Source: Spinacia oleracea (lineage: Eukaryota; Streptophyta; Magnoliopsida; Caryophyllales; Amaranthaceae). From it: a stretch of DNA of 64,000 nt. The stretch covers positions 82,961,141 to 83,025,140 of the forward strand of contig NC_079487.1 in assembly GCF_020520425.1 (NCBI RefSeq). Reading direction: 5' to 3'. The notes beneath the pieces were generated by a model. That model had not been told where the DNA came from and did not search any database. It was given only the letters and a program-made list of their open reading frames with translations. The position numbers and the translations under genes were made by a program. This document shows positions 33,501 to 45,133 of the stretch, in pieces (within the stretch, counting starts at the first letter, position 1; each line of letters opens with the position of its first letter).

Positions 33501-34695
33501 GAGATCATTTAAGTTATTTTTTCATTGAAAGAACATAAATATTACGAATGATGTACTATGTACGATTTTATTTTATTAAATTACCTATTTCTATATGGCA
33601 AGTTTTGATTGAAGTTTTCAGACTGTATGAAAATGATGTGTTTAAAGAGAAATGCATACTACACTTGCACGTCTTTGAAATATACTTATGTGATGTATAA
33701 TTTTCATTTTTTTCACATTCATTAACATTAGCATCACTCTTCTTTGCAGCAAGATGTAAGCAATCTTATAGATACCACACTCAGGGAACGAGAGAAAGAT
33801 ATAATACGCCTTTATTATGGTCTGGATGATGAATCTCTGACTTGGGAAGAAATTAGCAAAAGGTGAGCCGGGATAATTATCGTTCTCATTAGCATGGCCC
33901 CCTCCCCCCTGATTTGGAGTCTTAGAGTCGGTGTCAGGAATAAAACAAGGGAAAGAATAGCATTTCAATGCAATATGAGAGTAAAACCAATATTTCCTAC
34001 TTCTTTTTGAAGGAAGTGGTGGTTCTGTTAAGTCACCTGTTAAATCTGTGTCCGTGGATTTTTTTTCTTTTTCTGGTCCACCGAGAAAAATGAAAGCTGA
34101 CTACTTAACTTAGCTGAGGAAATATATTTGTTTACACGATGTTTGGTCTTTTTTTTTTTTTTTTTCTTTTTTCTGATACCAAGGAATTTTTGATATGATT
34201 GTGTCAATCAACATTACCGACCAGGCGACCACCTCTAAAGTCTAACTGATATACTAGATCATGTGTGTATTATACATTTTATACTCTCTCCCATCCCAGT
34301 TAAAAGTTAACGTACTCATACTCTATATCACCTGTTGTGTCATGGATATATGTTAACTACTTTTAGTAAGTTTTTTTTCCAATTTTTCTCTAAGTGTTCA
34401 CTTCTTTTGTCCATGTTTTCTTTCTGTTTAATTGTTGCGTCTTTAATTCTCTTACGTTAAGTTTCAACTAGGACGGAGGGAGTATGACTAAAACTTTCAA
34501 GTCCAATCCCATTTTCAATGATGTCCTGTTTTCTGAACTCCATGCATATCTTGATTTCACTTACATGACATTATTTGTGGGTTCAGGATTGGTTTGTCAA
34601 GAGAAAGAGTCCGGCAGGTTGGGCTAGTGGCGTTAGAGAAACTAAAACATGCTGCGAGAAAGAGAAGGATGGAAGCCTTGCTGGTGAAACACTAG
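30529..34695 (+). CDS. SIG1: plastid RNA polymerase sigma factor SIG1 (sigma-70 type)
   Basis: Nine exons: 30529-31169, 31551-31749, 31856-31948, 32293-32421, 32567-32620, 32726-32803, 33106-33168, 33750-33862 and 34587-34695. They give 492 residues, all introns GT-AG and the frame kept throughout. It directs the plastid-encoded (bacterial-type) RNA polymerase to promoters. The start [20 protein letters not shown] resembles SIG1 proteins and is rich in Ser, a plastid transit peptide. Region 1.2 lies near residues 190-245. Region 2 (about 247-315) has [15 protein letters not shown] and [10 protein letters not shown] for -10 binding and melting. Region 3 holds [10 protein letters not shown]. 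Region 4 ends with the helix-turn-helix [19 protein letters not shown]. Length is close to Arabidopsis SIG1 (about 500). The frame is open for 83 codons before this Met, but that sequence does not look like sigma factor. Expressed in the nucleus, acts in plastids. Confidence 0.93.
31489..31542 (+). repeat. possible SINE tail in SIG1 intron 1
   Basis: CTGACCCCAAATCATTTTGG, then GACTAAGGC and a run of five GTT/TTG units. A TTG-repeat tail is known in some plant SINEs. No polymerase III boxes were found, so only a tail fragment is suggested. Confidence 0.3.
34284..34482. mobile_element. Stowaway MITE in SIG1 intron 8
   Basis: TIRs CTCTCTCCCATCCCAGTTAA and, inverted, CTCCCTCCGTCCTAGTTGAA, with TA duplications at 34282-34283 and 34483-34484. 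199 bp, AT-rich, no coding. Confidence 0.8.
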
Positions 34696-35677
34696 TATGA
34701 CATACGGTTCGTAGTCTTTTGTAGAGCTTATCGACCTGTGTATATATATATAACAGAACAGAACAGAACAGAACAGAAACGAACAGTACATTCACTTGCT
34801 TACAGTAAGTACAAGTTTTTATCAGGGGCGGCCTACCTTTAAACTTTATTTATTATTATATCCACTGTTTCTGAGATTAAGGAAGATCGTTGTATAGTTT
34901 TATGTAAGGATCACAACACAATTACTTGCGCATTATGTATTAATACAAGTTTGAATTTTGATCAGACATTTCTTTTTCTAATAAAAGGGCGCATATGATG
35001 TCTATGTACTTTTTTTTTCCACTTTCTGGTCCTGGCCGGTATAAAGTTGGATGCTTGAATGATTTTTGCTTATGGGTCTGCTTGTCTGTTGAAATAATCT
35101 TGGTTTTAAGGTAGTATATCATAACTCATATGTATAAGACCTTCACCTTCACAGTTCATACAATAAGGTTCATGAAGAAATGCAGGTTGCAGATGTTGTG
35201 CAGTCACGCGTGTATCATATAAAGCAGGTTGTTTTAGATTTTAAGATAGATTAATGTCAATATTTGAATGATTTGTTGATCATTGGTCATATTTTGCATA
35301 CTGATGAACCAGTCTTTAAAGTGCTTGTTTTGAACGGATATGAGTTAACACTTAACAGTGACGGTGGCCTATTGATCGTTTGGCGATGGTGGTGGCTCGT
35401 AGGTTATTCGTTTATGGTGGTGGCCAGATCATTATTTTAGGTTCATGCTGCAGGGTATCCAAGTGAAAGCAAGTCAAGTCATGGACTTGAAGCAAAAACA
35501 TAATCAACATCTTTATAGAATATATAGTTTTGGGTTGGCATAGATAATGCATAATGTAACCAAACAACCACTAACATAACATGATATAGCAATCCTTTTT
35601 ATTTTAACGAACACTCCAAAACCCAGTTATAAGATCCATTAATCCAGTAGCTTGTCTTTAACTTGAGAATCAACATC
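34696..35677. other. intergenic region between convergent SIG1 and the glycine-rich gene
   Basis: SIG1 3' UTR is likely to about 34960 (contains five AACAG units near 34753-34780). The rest is AT-rich; no gene, RNA or clear element end was seen. The 3' UTR of the glycine-rich gene would end within about 100-200 bases of 35678. Confidence 0.5.
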
Positions 35678-36327
35678 CTAGACAGGATGGGGGCAACACC
35701 TTTGGCAGATACCATTGTAGTCACGACGACCACAACAACCAAATCTGCAGCTGTTGCGACCACCAGGACCGCCACCACCGGGGTATCCTCCACCTCGGCC
35801 AGGGTATCCACCACCGCCAGGGTAATTTCCATATTTGGCATCTTCAATGCCGTCCACCTTGTTGTGAGCTACATGACCTATTTAACGGCGGAACCAAAAA
35901 AAAGAAAGTTAGTAGGGGACCCAACATAAAGTTAGAGCAAAAATCAAATGCATACATAATCTAGTAACAACTCAATGTTTACCCTAGATCAAACATCATA
36001 ACATACATACTTGGTACTAAATAGTTAGGAGTATAACAAGTTAACAACGACCTTGATTTAAGAGTACGTACTAGATAAATTGAGAAATACTCTCTTCATC
36101 CGGATTTCACACTATTAATTTGGATCACTAATTGTCATGTTACTAGTTCAAATTTCACTATCAACGTGACTATTAATTCTGGACGGAGAGAGTGCGTATA
36201 AAAAAAACTTACCAACGTTCTCAGCATCGCCGGAGTGCATAGTCACATCTCGGGCTGCTTCGCCAGCGTAAGCAATCATGAAAATAACAGCCAGAATGCT
36301 TAGCAAAAGTAAAGTTTTGGGAGCCAT
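35678..36327 (-). CDS. secreted glycine-rich protein with cysteine-rich tail (GRP3-like)
   Basis: Two exons on the minus strand, 36327-36213 and 35877-35678, give 104 residues. Residues 1-25 are a signal peptide (LLLLSILAVIFMIAYAGEA). After the intron comes HVAHNKVDGIEDAKYGNY, then a glycine repeat of GGGGYPGR/GGGYPGGGG type (about 58-78), then a tail with cysteines in CRFGCC and CQRCC. This order (signal peptide, glycine repeat, cysteine-rich end) defines class II plant glycine-rich proteins. Arabidopsis GRP3, of this class, binds the wall-associated kinase WAK1 in the cell wall. That role here is inferred by family. The gene converges on SIG1. A MITE-like sequence sits in its intron and another about 30 bp upstream of its TATA box. 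Confidence 0.88.
36090..36195. mobile_element. short Stowaway-like MITE in the glycine-rich gene intron
   Basis: ACTCTCTTCATCCGGATTTC at the left pairs roughly with the inverted right end ACTCTCTCCGTCCAGAATTA. TA precedes the left end, but the right TA is not exact. About 105 bp. Confidence 0.5.
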
Positions 36328-36405
36328 ATTTAAACTTTTAGCTCTACAAAAACATACAAAAATAGAAGATAGTTGTGGATGCTAAGATGCAGCTACATTG
36401 GCTTC

Positions 36406-36413
36406 CTTTTATA
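36406..36413 (-). promoter_or_regulatory. TATA box of the glycine-rich gene
   Basis: TATAAAAG on the minus strand, about 80 bp upstream of the start codon at 36327. Confidence 0.75.
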
Positions 36414-36443
36414 GAGAATTAGGCATCAAAAGGTCTTGCGCGC

Positions 36444-36727
36444 ACAAGGTGTACAATAAATTTATTGTACACCAAGATAACTTTTACCCATTTTTTTGTA
36501 ACTTTAACTTAGTTTTGATTAACTTTTATATTAGTAAAAAAAAGTTGATAGATAAACATTCAATGATTAATTTTATACATTATTAGTGATTTTGAAAAAA
36601 TAAGTTTTATTAAAATGAAAAAATTTATCACTATAAAATAGATAACTTTTACATATATAAGCTTAAATTTTACGCATTTTGAGTTAACTTTTACTTCGTT
36701 GTACAATATTTATTGTACAACCCTTGT
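36444..36727. mobile_element. MITE with self-complementary ends, upstream of the glycine-rich gene
   Basis: The left end ACAAGGTGTACAATAAATTT matches the inverted right end ACAAGGGTTGTACAATAAAT. Each end is itself near-palindromic (GTACAATAAATTTATTGTAC). About 285 bp, AT-rich, no coding. The target duplication is unclear. Confidence 0.6.
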
Positions 36728-37454
36728 AAATAAGAATTTGTGATTAGGCATTGGGTGGGGGCGGCCGGGCGGGGAGGATGCATGGGGTTGCCGTGGGATA
36801 GACAAGAAGTCGGGAGCCATATGACCAAGGAATGGGATGTCTGAATTATACAGTTGATTGTTATCATATTTAACACTATTATTTAGCTGTCTTTAATAAT
36901 ATTTTAACTAAATGGGATAACGTAAAATATCTACGTAGTACTACATATGCATACATTGCACAAGTATATATTTAAGCCCGTTGTTACCGCAATTTTATGT
37001 TACGTGAATATATGATTGCGATTTAGATAGTGGACCATGATGTATAATGAGTATGGTACACCTTAAGAACATAAATACATAGCTAAAAAAACATTACCTT
37101 ATTTTACAAAAACGAAATATATTTATTATTTATATTTTAACAAAATGTAAAATAATATATTTGTATTGCATGTTCTTTTCTGTGTGTACAAATGTCATTT
37201 GCGTGCACCATACTCATGTGCATCATTAATTGTCCATAGTCCACGAGAAAACGTGTATTTAGCAATCTAAACACCGCAACAACTTTATATTTTAATTTAT
37301 AATTCAAATCAAAAGATATTAAAATCTAGCTTGTACTTTACCTAAAAAAAAATCTAGCTTGTACTATCTTCGATCATTAGCTTGAACATCTAATATAAGT
37401 CTCCTTTCTTATTGTTAGTGTACCGTACTTGTGCTTGCTTAGAACGAAGCACGG
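36728..37454. other. intergenic, no feature seen
   Basis: AT-rich sequence without convincing coding, RNA or element ends. Confidence 0.5.
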
Positions 37455-37879
37455 AGTATGATTAGGGGTGAAAGTTTAGTAGCAAAAAACCGAAAATCGA
37501 ATCGAACCAAATCGAATAAGAAATTCGGTTCGGTTTGGACTGAGATTTTAAAAAAAATTGGTTTTATGGTTTTGATTGTACTGAAAAGTCTGAAACCGAA
37601 TAAACCGAACTAAAACCGAATAAATCGAACTTGGCTAAAAAGTATAATAAGGGCCCAAAAATTGGCTAAAAACATGTATAATATAGGCCCAAAAAAAGGG
37701 CTCGAATGAAAGGCCCATGAAAATTTGGTTTTATGGAAATAAAAATCCGATTTGGTTTGGATTAAAAGGTTATTTGATTTGGATTCGGTTTCAAAAAATG
37801 AAAACCGAATTATTTCGGCTTGGATTCGGTTTGGGCCTTAATCCAAACCGAAAACCGAACTTTCACCCCTAAGTATGAT
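37455..37879. mobile_element. hAT-type MITE (37463-37871) with 8-bp duplication
   Basis: TIR TAGGGGTGAAAG at 37463 is matched exactly, inverted, by CTTTCACCCCTA ending at 37871. The flanks are AGTATGAT at 37455-37462 and 37872-37879, an 8-bp duplication as made by hAT elements. The interior (about 400 bp) is a run of AAACCGAA-type repeats without coding. Confidence 0.88.
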
Positions 37880-38034
37880 TGCATATAAATTGTATTTGGT
37901 TTTTTTTTTTTTTGGCATTGGATACAAAGAAGAAAAAAACATCCGTAATTCCAAATAGCCTACAGCTGATTTATCGGAGATATAACTAACTTTAACATAA
38001 TCCTTGACCTTACTAGTGGACATACAATAAGATT

Positions 38035-38981
38035 CTACACTAGCACAAGACTCGACAATACTAGAACAAGACGTAGTACAACTATACAGAGGCAAAGACA
38101 TAGACATATGCTTCTTCTTTGGTCGATTAGAGACTCCCAACATAGGGGTAACAAACTTCCTCTTCTTTCCCATTCGATACCTGCAATCAGAAACATCATG
38201 AGGATGATCTCCAGAGACAGATTCCTTATAGTCATTCGCCTTCTCGGGGTGACTATCTTCTGTTGAATCCTGACCTTCACTTTTCCCACAGATGATAGAT
38301 CATGCTTTCGATCATGTTGATAAGTAGGAGCTGGAGTGATATTTTCACCAACTGACTTGCTCGGCAAAGCACTACTAAGATGATTATCAGGTAGGTTGCT
38401 CGAAGCTTCACTATCAGCAACGTCCTCTTCCATGGACTCTTCTATGGACTTCCCTCTCCTTAGGTGGCAAATGCCTTGACTTAGACGCTAACTGGATAAC
38501 TATGGGGGAACCCAATCTGGAATGAACATATTGGACAGATTTTCCTACAACTAATTTTTTATAATCCTTCTTTGAAATACAAACAAAGGAGTTAGCCTTT
38601 TTTCGTTTAACAAACCAATATTTGGACTCCGCGAGATTAAAATTCTTCAAAGTGGAGGAACTTGCATCATCCTCCGTATCTCCACCAACTAACATTTTAA
38701 CTCACATTACTATCATCCCCTATGCCTGAATTATCCTCTGAGCCCATATCGGTGTTTGTAATTGTAGAGCTATCACTTTTGGAATCAGACTCCCTATACT
38801 CCATGTCATCATCCCTAACCACATTTCCCACCATGCTTGAAGATATCTTATCATCATAACAATCATTCAAAAACTCATCATTCACTGTTATATTGCCTTG
38901 TTCACTACTCTTCTCATCCATACTCAAAAACATATGCTTGTCATGTTGGATTTCACTAGAAGATCCTGGCTCTTTAACACC
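38035..38981 (-). pseudogene. degenerate coding-like region downstream of the TPR frame
   Basis: The TPR frame stops at TAG (38982-38984), but the same frame stays open to about 38697, with a Ser/Asp-rich sequence (MDEKSSEQGN ... GIGDDSNVS). Two further frames follow: 38695-38414 (KYWFVKRKKANSFVCISKKD) and 38433-38035. The composition is coding-like, and the frames overlap or shift by one base. This may be the decayed C-terminal part of the TPR gene. I do not recognise the domain. Confidence 0.35.
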
Positions 38982-39599
38982 CTATTTTTTCTTTGGGGAG
39001 GACAAATCAATTCCTAGTCCAACTGGAATACCACCTGGGGAACGAGATTTTTGCACCTTTTTAATGACAAAAGGTTGAACTTGCCCAAGTTTTTTAGATA
39101 TTTCACCGTTTGTAGGATCAATTTCTTTAGTTGTTGATAAGTCCCAGTATGCAAAATCACATCTACCCAATTCAATTGAAGCCGAGGCTCGCCTGAATAA
39201 GGCCTTGACATTATTTGGATTATATTCCAATATGATAGAGAAAATATAACCAACCAGTTCAAACTCCTTTCTCTTATTAAAACAAGCAGCCAAATTCAAC
39301 AAAATACAATTAGCCAATTCAAAGAACTTAATCCTATCCTCTTCCAAATAAAAAATATATCGGGCCAATATCAAACCTGCATAACCATATTTCTCCAAAG
39401 CATCCTTTATGCTCCCACTCTTGAACAACAAATTCCCTTCCTCCTTCGGTCCTTTGGCAAGATCCAATACTTCTCTTGGGATTTCTGACTCTAAAATTAA
39501 GGAAATCAAAATTTCATCCTCTTCCTTTAGATTATCTCCTTCTATAAGAAGTTTGTTTACCTCACCCCTAAACTTTTCATAACCTCCCAAAAAAAGCAT
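38982..39599 (-). CDS. TPR protein related to FKBP-type co-chaperones (short; possible pseudogene)
   Basis: A single frame gives 206 residues from the Met of MLFLGGYEKF. Residues about 55-165 form tetratricopeptide repeats: KEEGNLLFKSGSIKDALEKY, CILLNLAACFNKRKEFEL, and NPNNVKALFRRASASIELGR. The latter resembles the TPR of plant FKBP and related co-chaperones, which bind the C-terminus of Hsp90/Hsp70. No prolyl isomerase domain precedes it. It ends at a TAG followed by more open frame, and has no introns. It may be a truncated or retroposed copy. Sure of the TPR, unsure of function. Confidence 0.6.
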   Translation of the reverse strand: MLFLGGYEKFRGEVNKLLIEGDNLKEEDEILISLILESEIPREVLDLAKGPKEEGNLLFKSGSIKDALEKYGYAGLILARYIFYLEEDRIKFFELANCILLNLAACFNKRKEFELVGYIFSIILEYNPNNVKALFRRASASIELGRCDFAYWDLSTTKEIDPTNGEISKKLGQVQPFVIKKVQKSRSPGGIPVGLGIDLSSPKKK

Positions 39600-39927
39600 C
39601 TTTAATTGAAGAAGAACAACAGAATTAGAGAAGAAAAGGTGATCGAAACAACAAAATGAAATTGCTACCAAAAGAAGAAGAAACAAAAAGAAGAAGAAAC
39701 TTAGACTACAGGCTAAATTTACCCCTCGTCGGATATTCGAAAGGAAACTAGCCCTTCATCATCTTCGGCGAGTCAAAGCAAAATAAATTACACCTCCCAA
39801 TACAATTTTTGAAGCGAGATATAAATTTTATTTGTAAATTTTGAATAGAACTGTGATAGCATGTAATCTTACTAGATCCATACAAAATTATTATTAACTG
39901 GTCGTTATCAGATACTTTTTACTTCTA

Positions 39928-40189
39928 CTTCCTCCGTTCCACAATAGATGCATCGTTTCTCATTTGCGCACTTTCATCAATCAACTTTGACAATTCAATC
40001 ATTTTTTCACTGTTGTGTAAGAAAAAACATAGTCAGGTGAGATCTTGTTAAATTCGTATTAATGCAAGGATTCCAAATATCAACTTTTTATAATTTTTAC
40101 TTATACGCATTTAAAGATATTGATGTTAAAAGAAGCGTATTGGCATACGTGCAAATAGAAATGATGCATCCTTTGCGGAACGGAGGAAG
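39928..40189. mobile_element. Stowaway MITE
   Basis: TIR CTTCCTCCGTTCCACAATAG (left) and CTTCCTCCGTTCCGCAAAGG (right, inverted), continuing through GATGCATC. TA duplications at 39926-39927 and 40190-40191. 262 bp, no coding. Confidence 0.88.
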
Positions 40190-40191
40190 TA

Positions 40192-41515
40192 TAATTGAAT
40201 GATATTCATAATTGTATTCGTAATCGCTATTCAAATTTTAGGATTTAGTACCTGATTCAATAACCATATCGTTTAGAGTATATATTTTTTAGATTGGATC
40301 GGGTTTTGAGTTCTTGGGTAATTCTTTTTTGAACCCAGTTTTTAACACTTATTTTACATAAATCGTAATAAAATAAACGACTATGGACGTATAATAACAC
40401 ATGATTTATTTTTTTTACTGTTGTAGTCATCTTTTAAAGTAATTAAGTAGGCTAAGGGTGTTATATATTGAAAAAGGATAATAGTGATTTCCTCTCTCCC
40501 CTCTTCTCCTTTCTTTGTCGAGGCTTTAAAAAAATTAGGGTTTTTTTAGGCCCGAAATAGCCAAATTTCTTCGAACATTTGGTTATTTTCGACCATTTTT
40601 CTTTCAAATATTTTTTTTAAAAAAAAAATTCATTTGCGTTTGATCTCAATAAAATTACATATTTTCAGTGTAGTAAGTACCCCTATGGTGGGTTTGATTC
40701 TAGTTAAGTTTTGTGTATTTAATTTAGTTCAGGTTATTTCTTTGGTAAAGATTTGCGAGGTATCGAAATGGAGGTTAATCTTTCGACTACAATCAGATGA
40801 TCAGATGGAAATCATGTTTATCACTACTACAACACATCTATAGACCCCTCGTCGAATAAGGTTGTAAATAACAACGATATAAAAGAGGGTATACAGAATG
40901 TTCGATATGGATATCTTTCAATGTTGTCATTTTTGATAGCTCGTCCAGTTGAGACCTCTTCTATATCAACATTTTTTCTCCTTTTGAACCCCTATTTGAG
41001 CCCCCTGATGCCTCGAGTATGTTGGATTATATAGGGCTCACGCAAGTGATAATGTAATGATTTCCACTTTACTTAATCCTATGACACTACAATAAATGTA
41101 GTAGGCGACGGGTAAGTAAGAGTTTGGATTCTCGGGGATCAAGCGTATTCTATACTAACTACAAGCACGCAATCACTAACACACTTTACTGTAATAAACA
41201 ATCGTTGGATTGTGATTGTTTCCACACTTGTCAATAACAATGTGTGTCGGAAACTCTAATTTAATGAGAAAAAGTGTGTAAATTTGTAGAAATAGGAGAA
41301 TTCCTTACTTTTACCTTGTTTGATAATTTAAATGGAAAAGTGGGGAAAATGGAATGTGTGGAAATCTGTGGAAATCAACTAGTTTTATTTTGTCTGTTTT
41401 ATTTTTCTACATTTTCCCCTCAAAAGTGATTGAAAAACTGTGGAAATTTGTGGAAAACAAAATTTAGAAAGTGAAAAAATGTAATATTCCAATTCCTCAG
41501 GTTTCCGTAATAATT
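40192..41515. other. intergenic, no gene seen
   Basis: AT-rich. Two CACTA-like starts (CACTACTACAACA at 40822 and CACTACAATAAATG at 41095) are present, without matching ends. Nothing else can be supported. Confidence 0.4.
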
Positions 41516-41660
41516 AGCCGAAAAATTTGTCAATTACTACCTATGTAGTTTGTGAGTTTGTGAATTACTATTTAGCTCTTTAAAAGTTGTAAATTACTAC
41601 CTAGGTTTCTAACATTTGTTGTTAATTACTACCTAGATGTCAATTAATCCACCTTCACAC
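41516..41660 (+). repeat. repeat with TCAATTACTACCTA motifs (possible MULE-type TIR)
   Basis: The phrase (T)AATTACTACCTAG occurs three to four times. Its last part, TTACTACCTAGATGTCAATT, recurs inverted at about 63955-63985 at the window end. Confidence 0.5.
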
Positions 41661-41757
41661 TAATTAGACTACTAATTACATCATTAACGAATAAAAAATA
41701 AAATAACCTAAAACTAGATAAAATAACCCAAAAGTTATCCCTCGCGCAAATATGATG

Positions 41758-44101
41758 GTGCAGGGGTGTGCACAGTGCTCTTGGTGCACTGGTGTCCAAA
41801 CGACATGCAATAAATATAAAACGCGGATATCTTGTTGAATCCGGAGAAGAAAAGAACAAACGTTGTTTTTTTGATAAGAAAAAGAACAAACGTTGTTCTT
41901 TTGTTAAAAAAAAGAACAATGACTGCTCTGTCCCTTTTTTTTCGTTCTTTTGTTTTTCACTCCATTTTTCTGGTATATATACCTTCTTTTTTATAATTTT
42001 CGAATCAGAATTTGTGAAGAGGAGAGAGAAAAACTATGGAAAGGAGAGAGAAACTGTGAAGAGAAGAGAGAAAGTAATAGAAAATTCTCAGATTTTGGTT
42101 GATTTTTCTACTTCAATATCAAATTCTATTGATTCTTTAATTTTTCAATTTTTTAAAACGAATTACTTATTTATGATGATTTTGATTTCCATGTTCATTA
42201 TTTTCATCATTTCAATTTATTTTGATTTTTTGGATCATTTCGATTTCTGCATTTCTCAATAACCTTGATTAATGTATTTTGATTCTATATTTTGATAATT
42301 TTGATGATTAATGTATCTTGATTATATATTTCTGATGATTTTGATTTCTGTTCTTTTTTCGATTTTATATGTTCTTTTAGTTTTATCTTTTGTTCTTTTA
42401 TATATTGGTTCTCATATATGTATTAAGAGATTGTAATAATACAGAAAATAATTATTGAACATGTTGTTCTTTTTTGCTTTAGCTTGTTGTTCTTTGTTCT
42501 TTTTTGCTTTAGCTTGTTGTTCTTTGTTCTTTTTTGCTTTAGCTTGTTGTTCTTTTGATATTACACACTTCAGATCAAATTGTTCTTTTACCATTTTTGT
42601 TGTTCTTTTATCTTTTTTGTTGTTCTTTTTTCACATGGTTAAAATAAGTGTTCTACATGATATGTTCTTTTCTGCTATTTTTAATGTTCTTTTTCTTTAC
42701 TTTATTATGTTCTTTTATGCTCTATTGTTGTTCGTTTTTTTATTGGTAATGTTGTTTTACATGGTTAAAATAAGTGTTCTACATGATATGTTCTTTTCTG
42801 TATTTATAATGTTCTTTTTCTTTATTTATAATGTTCTTTTAGGTTCATCCTCTTTTTGTTCTTTTGAGGAATTGCTCTGTTTATTCAGCCTCTCTTCTTG
42901 TTCTTTCAGCTGTTTTTGAAGATTTAACATCATTTGTTGCTGGTCAAGTAAAAGCTTCCTTTGCTCTTCAATACTGTACTTTTTGAAAAAAGAACAAAAA
43001 TAAAAGAACATTAAGATTTATATCTAATAAACATAAAAGAACAGAACAACAAAACCCCAAAAAAAAAAAAAACAAACAAGTGCACCGTTCTTATCATGAA
43101 CATGGCTTGTATTTCTTCTCCTTCCCCCTCTTTTGTTTTATTTTTTTTATTTTTCATTTTCTATATATATAATATTTCTCCTATTGGATTCATAACTTCT
43201 CATTTTAGAAACACATTCTTGAGAGAGAAAGAGGAGAGCTTTTAGTTTCTCCCAACAAAAGAGAGATTTTATGAGAGAGAAAGTTCAAAACAAATTTTCT
43301 CCTCCTTCTTTCTCTGAAATGTGATTTTAATTGAATTACGTTTACAAAAAACTAGTTTATTAAGAGAAAAACTATTTCAATTTCGCTATTTTTTGAATTT
43401 TTTTATTCATTCAAAGAGGTTTATGCTGTTGATGAAGGTGCATCGGGTGATTAAGGTAAATTTTCTCGTTTTTAATTCTATGTTCTTTTTAAATTTTAAT
43501 GTTCTTTTCTTATAACTTTCTATTTCTGTGGCATCAAAACAGTGTGTTCTTTTTTAGAATCAGCAATTGTTCTTTTTACATATTTATAGTGTTGTTTTCA
43601 GATATCTTTTGATAAATAAAATAACGGAATTAGAACATAAATTGGTTGAAAAAGAACATTTCCAGAACTTAAAAGAACAAGAAAAAATATAGATCTGGTT
43701 TTAAAGTTCATCAAAGGTTCGTCGTTTTATTTTTTAATTAGAACATAAATTGGTTGGAAAAGAACATTTCCAGAACTTAAAAGAACAAGAAAAATTATAA
43801 ATCTGGTTTTAAAGTTCATCAAAGGTTCGTCGTTTTATTTTTTAATTAGAACATACTGTAAATTGGTTGGAAAAGAACATTTCCAAAACTTAAAAGAACA
43901 AGAAAAAATATAACTGCTTTTTATATTTGTACTTTTTATCTGATTTGTCAATATTAGTGTTCTTTTTGTTAATGTTCTTTTTGTTAATGTTCTTTTGTTA
44001 ATGTTCTTTTTTTTTTGCGGTTTTTATTTTTGTTGCGTATTATTGTTATTTATGTGCATTTTGGGACAGATGCACCAAGAGCACCATGCACACCCCTGCA
44101 C
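41758..44101. mobile_element. TIR-bounded element rich in GTTCTTTT motifs
   Basis: The left end GTGCAGGGGTGTGCACAGTG (41758) is matched by the inverted right end GTGCAGGGGTGTGCATGGTG (44101), and both continue CTCTTGGTGCA. No clear target duplication was seen. The interior, 2.3 kb, carries dozens of GTTCTTTT or AAAAGAAC motifs, a 30-bp tandem repeat (42460-42550, TTGCTTTAGCTTGTTGTTCT) and a tandem repeat of about 115 bp (43630-43915). A minus-strand frame at 42826-43011 (EEQRKLLLDQQQMMLNLQKQ) looks like a coiled-coil exon, perhaps captured. No transposase is present. Confidence 0.65.
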
Positions 44102-45133
44102 AATCTGAGCGTTGGAAAAACCAACCCAAAAAAAAAAAACCAAGATTATTTTTATTTCATCATCTTCCTACGGATGTTCTCCTTGCTTAGCTCCTTCTTC
44201 TGATCCAGCAACCTTACCTCTCATTAATCTCTCATCTTCGTCTTTACCCCTTTATAACAATTGGCAGTTTATTCTCTTCAAAATTCTTCGATCTATTTCC
44301 AGCTACTGAAGTGAGTAATCCATCCAATTCACCATGCTCCTTTATAAGAAGATGAAAAGTGAAAGGATTGAATCCGATACAATGGTGATTTGTTGATTTT
44401 GGGGTTATTTATTTGTCAGATTTCTCCAAATTAGATGATTAATTGTCTGAATCTATGAATTTCGACCTGAATTGCAAGTTTATGTTATTAATTTTTTTTC
44501 TCTCTTTTTTCTTTTATCCGATTGTAACTTGTTTGAATTGTTCATAATAAGTTGGAAAAATAATATTATTTCTCGATTTTAACTCGATTTCTGTTCTTTT
44601 ACTGAATAAACTATGCTATATTGATGTTCTTAGTTTTATTAATTAGTTCTTTCTATAATATTTGGTTGTGGTTTAATACGAAGTCTGGAACTACGTGAAT
44701 TGATGAAGTTAGGAGAACATCACAATGAGGAAGATGATGAACTAAAGATAATCGTTTTTTTATTAGGGGGGGGGGGGGGGGGTTGGGGTAAATTCTGGGT
44801 TATTTTATTTAGTTTTGGGTTATTTTATTTTTTTCGTTAATTAAAATATAATTAGGGTGATACTCCCTCTACATTGATTTAAGGGATACATTTGTCTTTT
44901 CCGACCGTATTTATTTAAGAGGTACACTTGTCATTTTTAGTAACTTATCAACCCCATCATCTAATTAAATAACATATCTACACCCCACCCCTACCCCTCA
45001 CTTCCTAAAATGACATGGTCCCCACTTGTTTTTCTATTAAAATATCTATTCAACCCCACTTGTTTTATTACTTTATTTCATTCAATTCTTTTTCTTAATA
45101 CCTGTGCCTGACCAAGTGTATCTCTTAAATAAA
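44102..45133. other. no gene seen; poly-G run and truncated Stowaway-like end
   Basis: A CT-rich stretch (44150-44310) could be a captured 5' UTR. A run of about 17 G lies at 44766-44782. At 44863 ACTCCCTCTACATTGATTTA resembles a Stowaway end, and a related inverted sequence (AGTGTATCTCTTAAATAAA) stops at 45133, exactly where the Helitron end begins. The MITE was probably interrupted by the Helitron. Confidence 0.4.

Noticed and set aside
35599-35929. Frames on both strands, 82 and 88 codons, Val- or Thr-rich
   Set aside because: They are shadows of the glycine-repeat exon at 35678-35877.
42412-42594. Frame with repeated KEQQAKAKKN
   Set aside because: It is the translation of a 30-bp tandem repeat in a motif-rich element; no start or domain.
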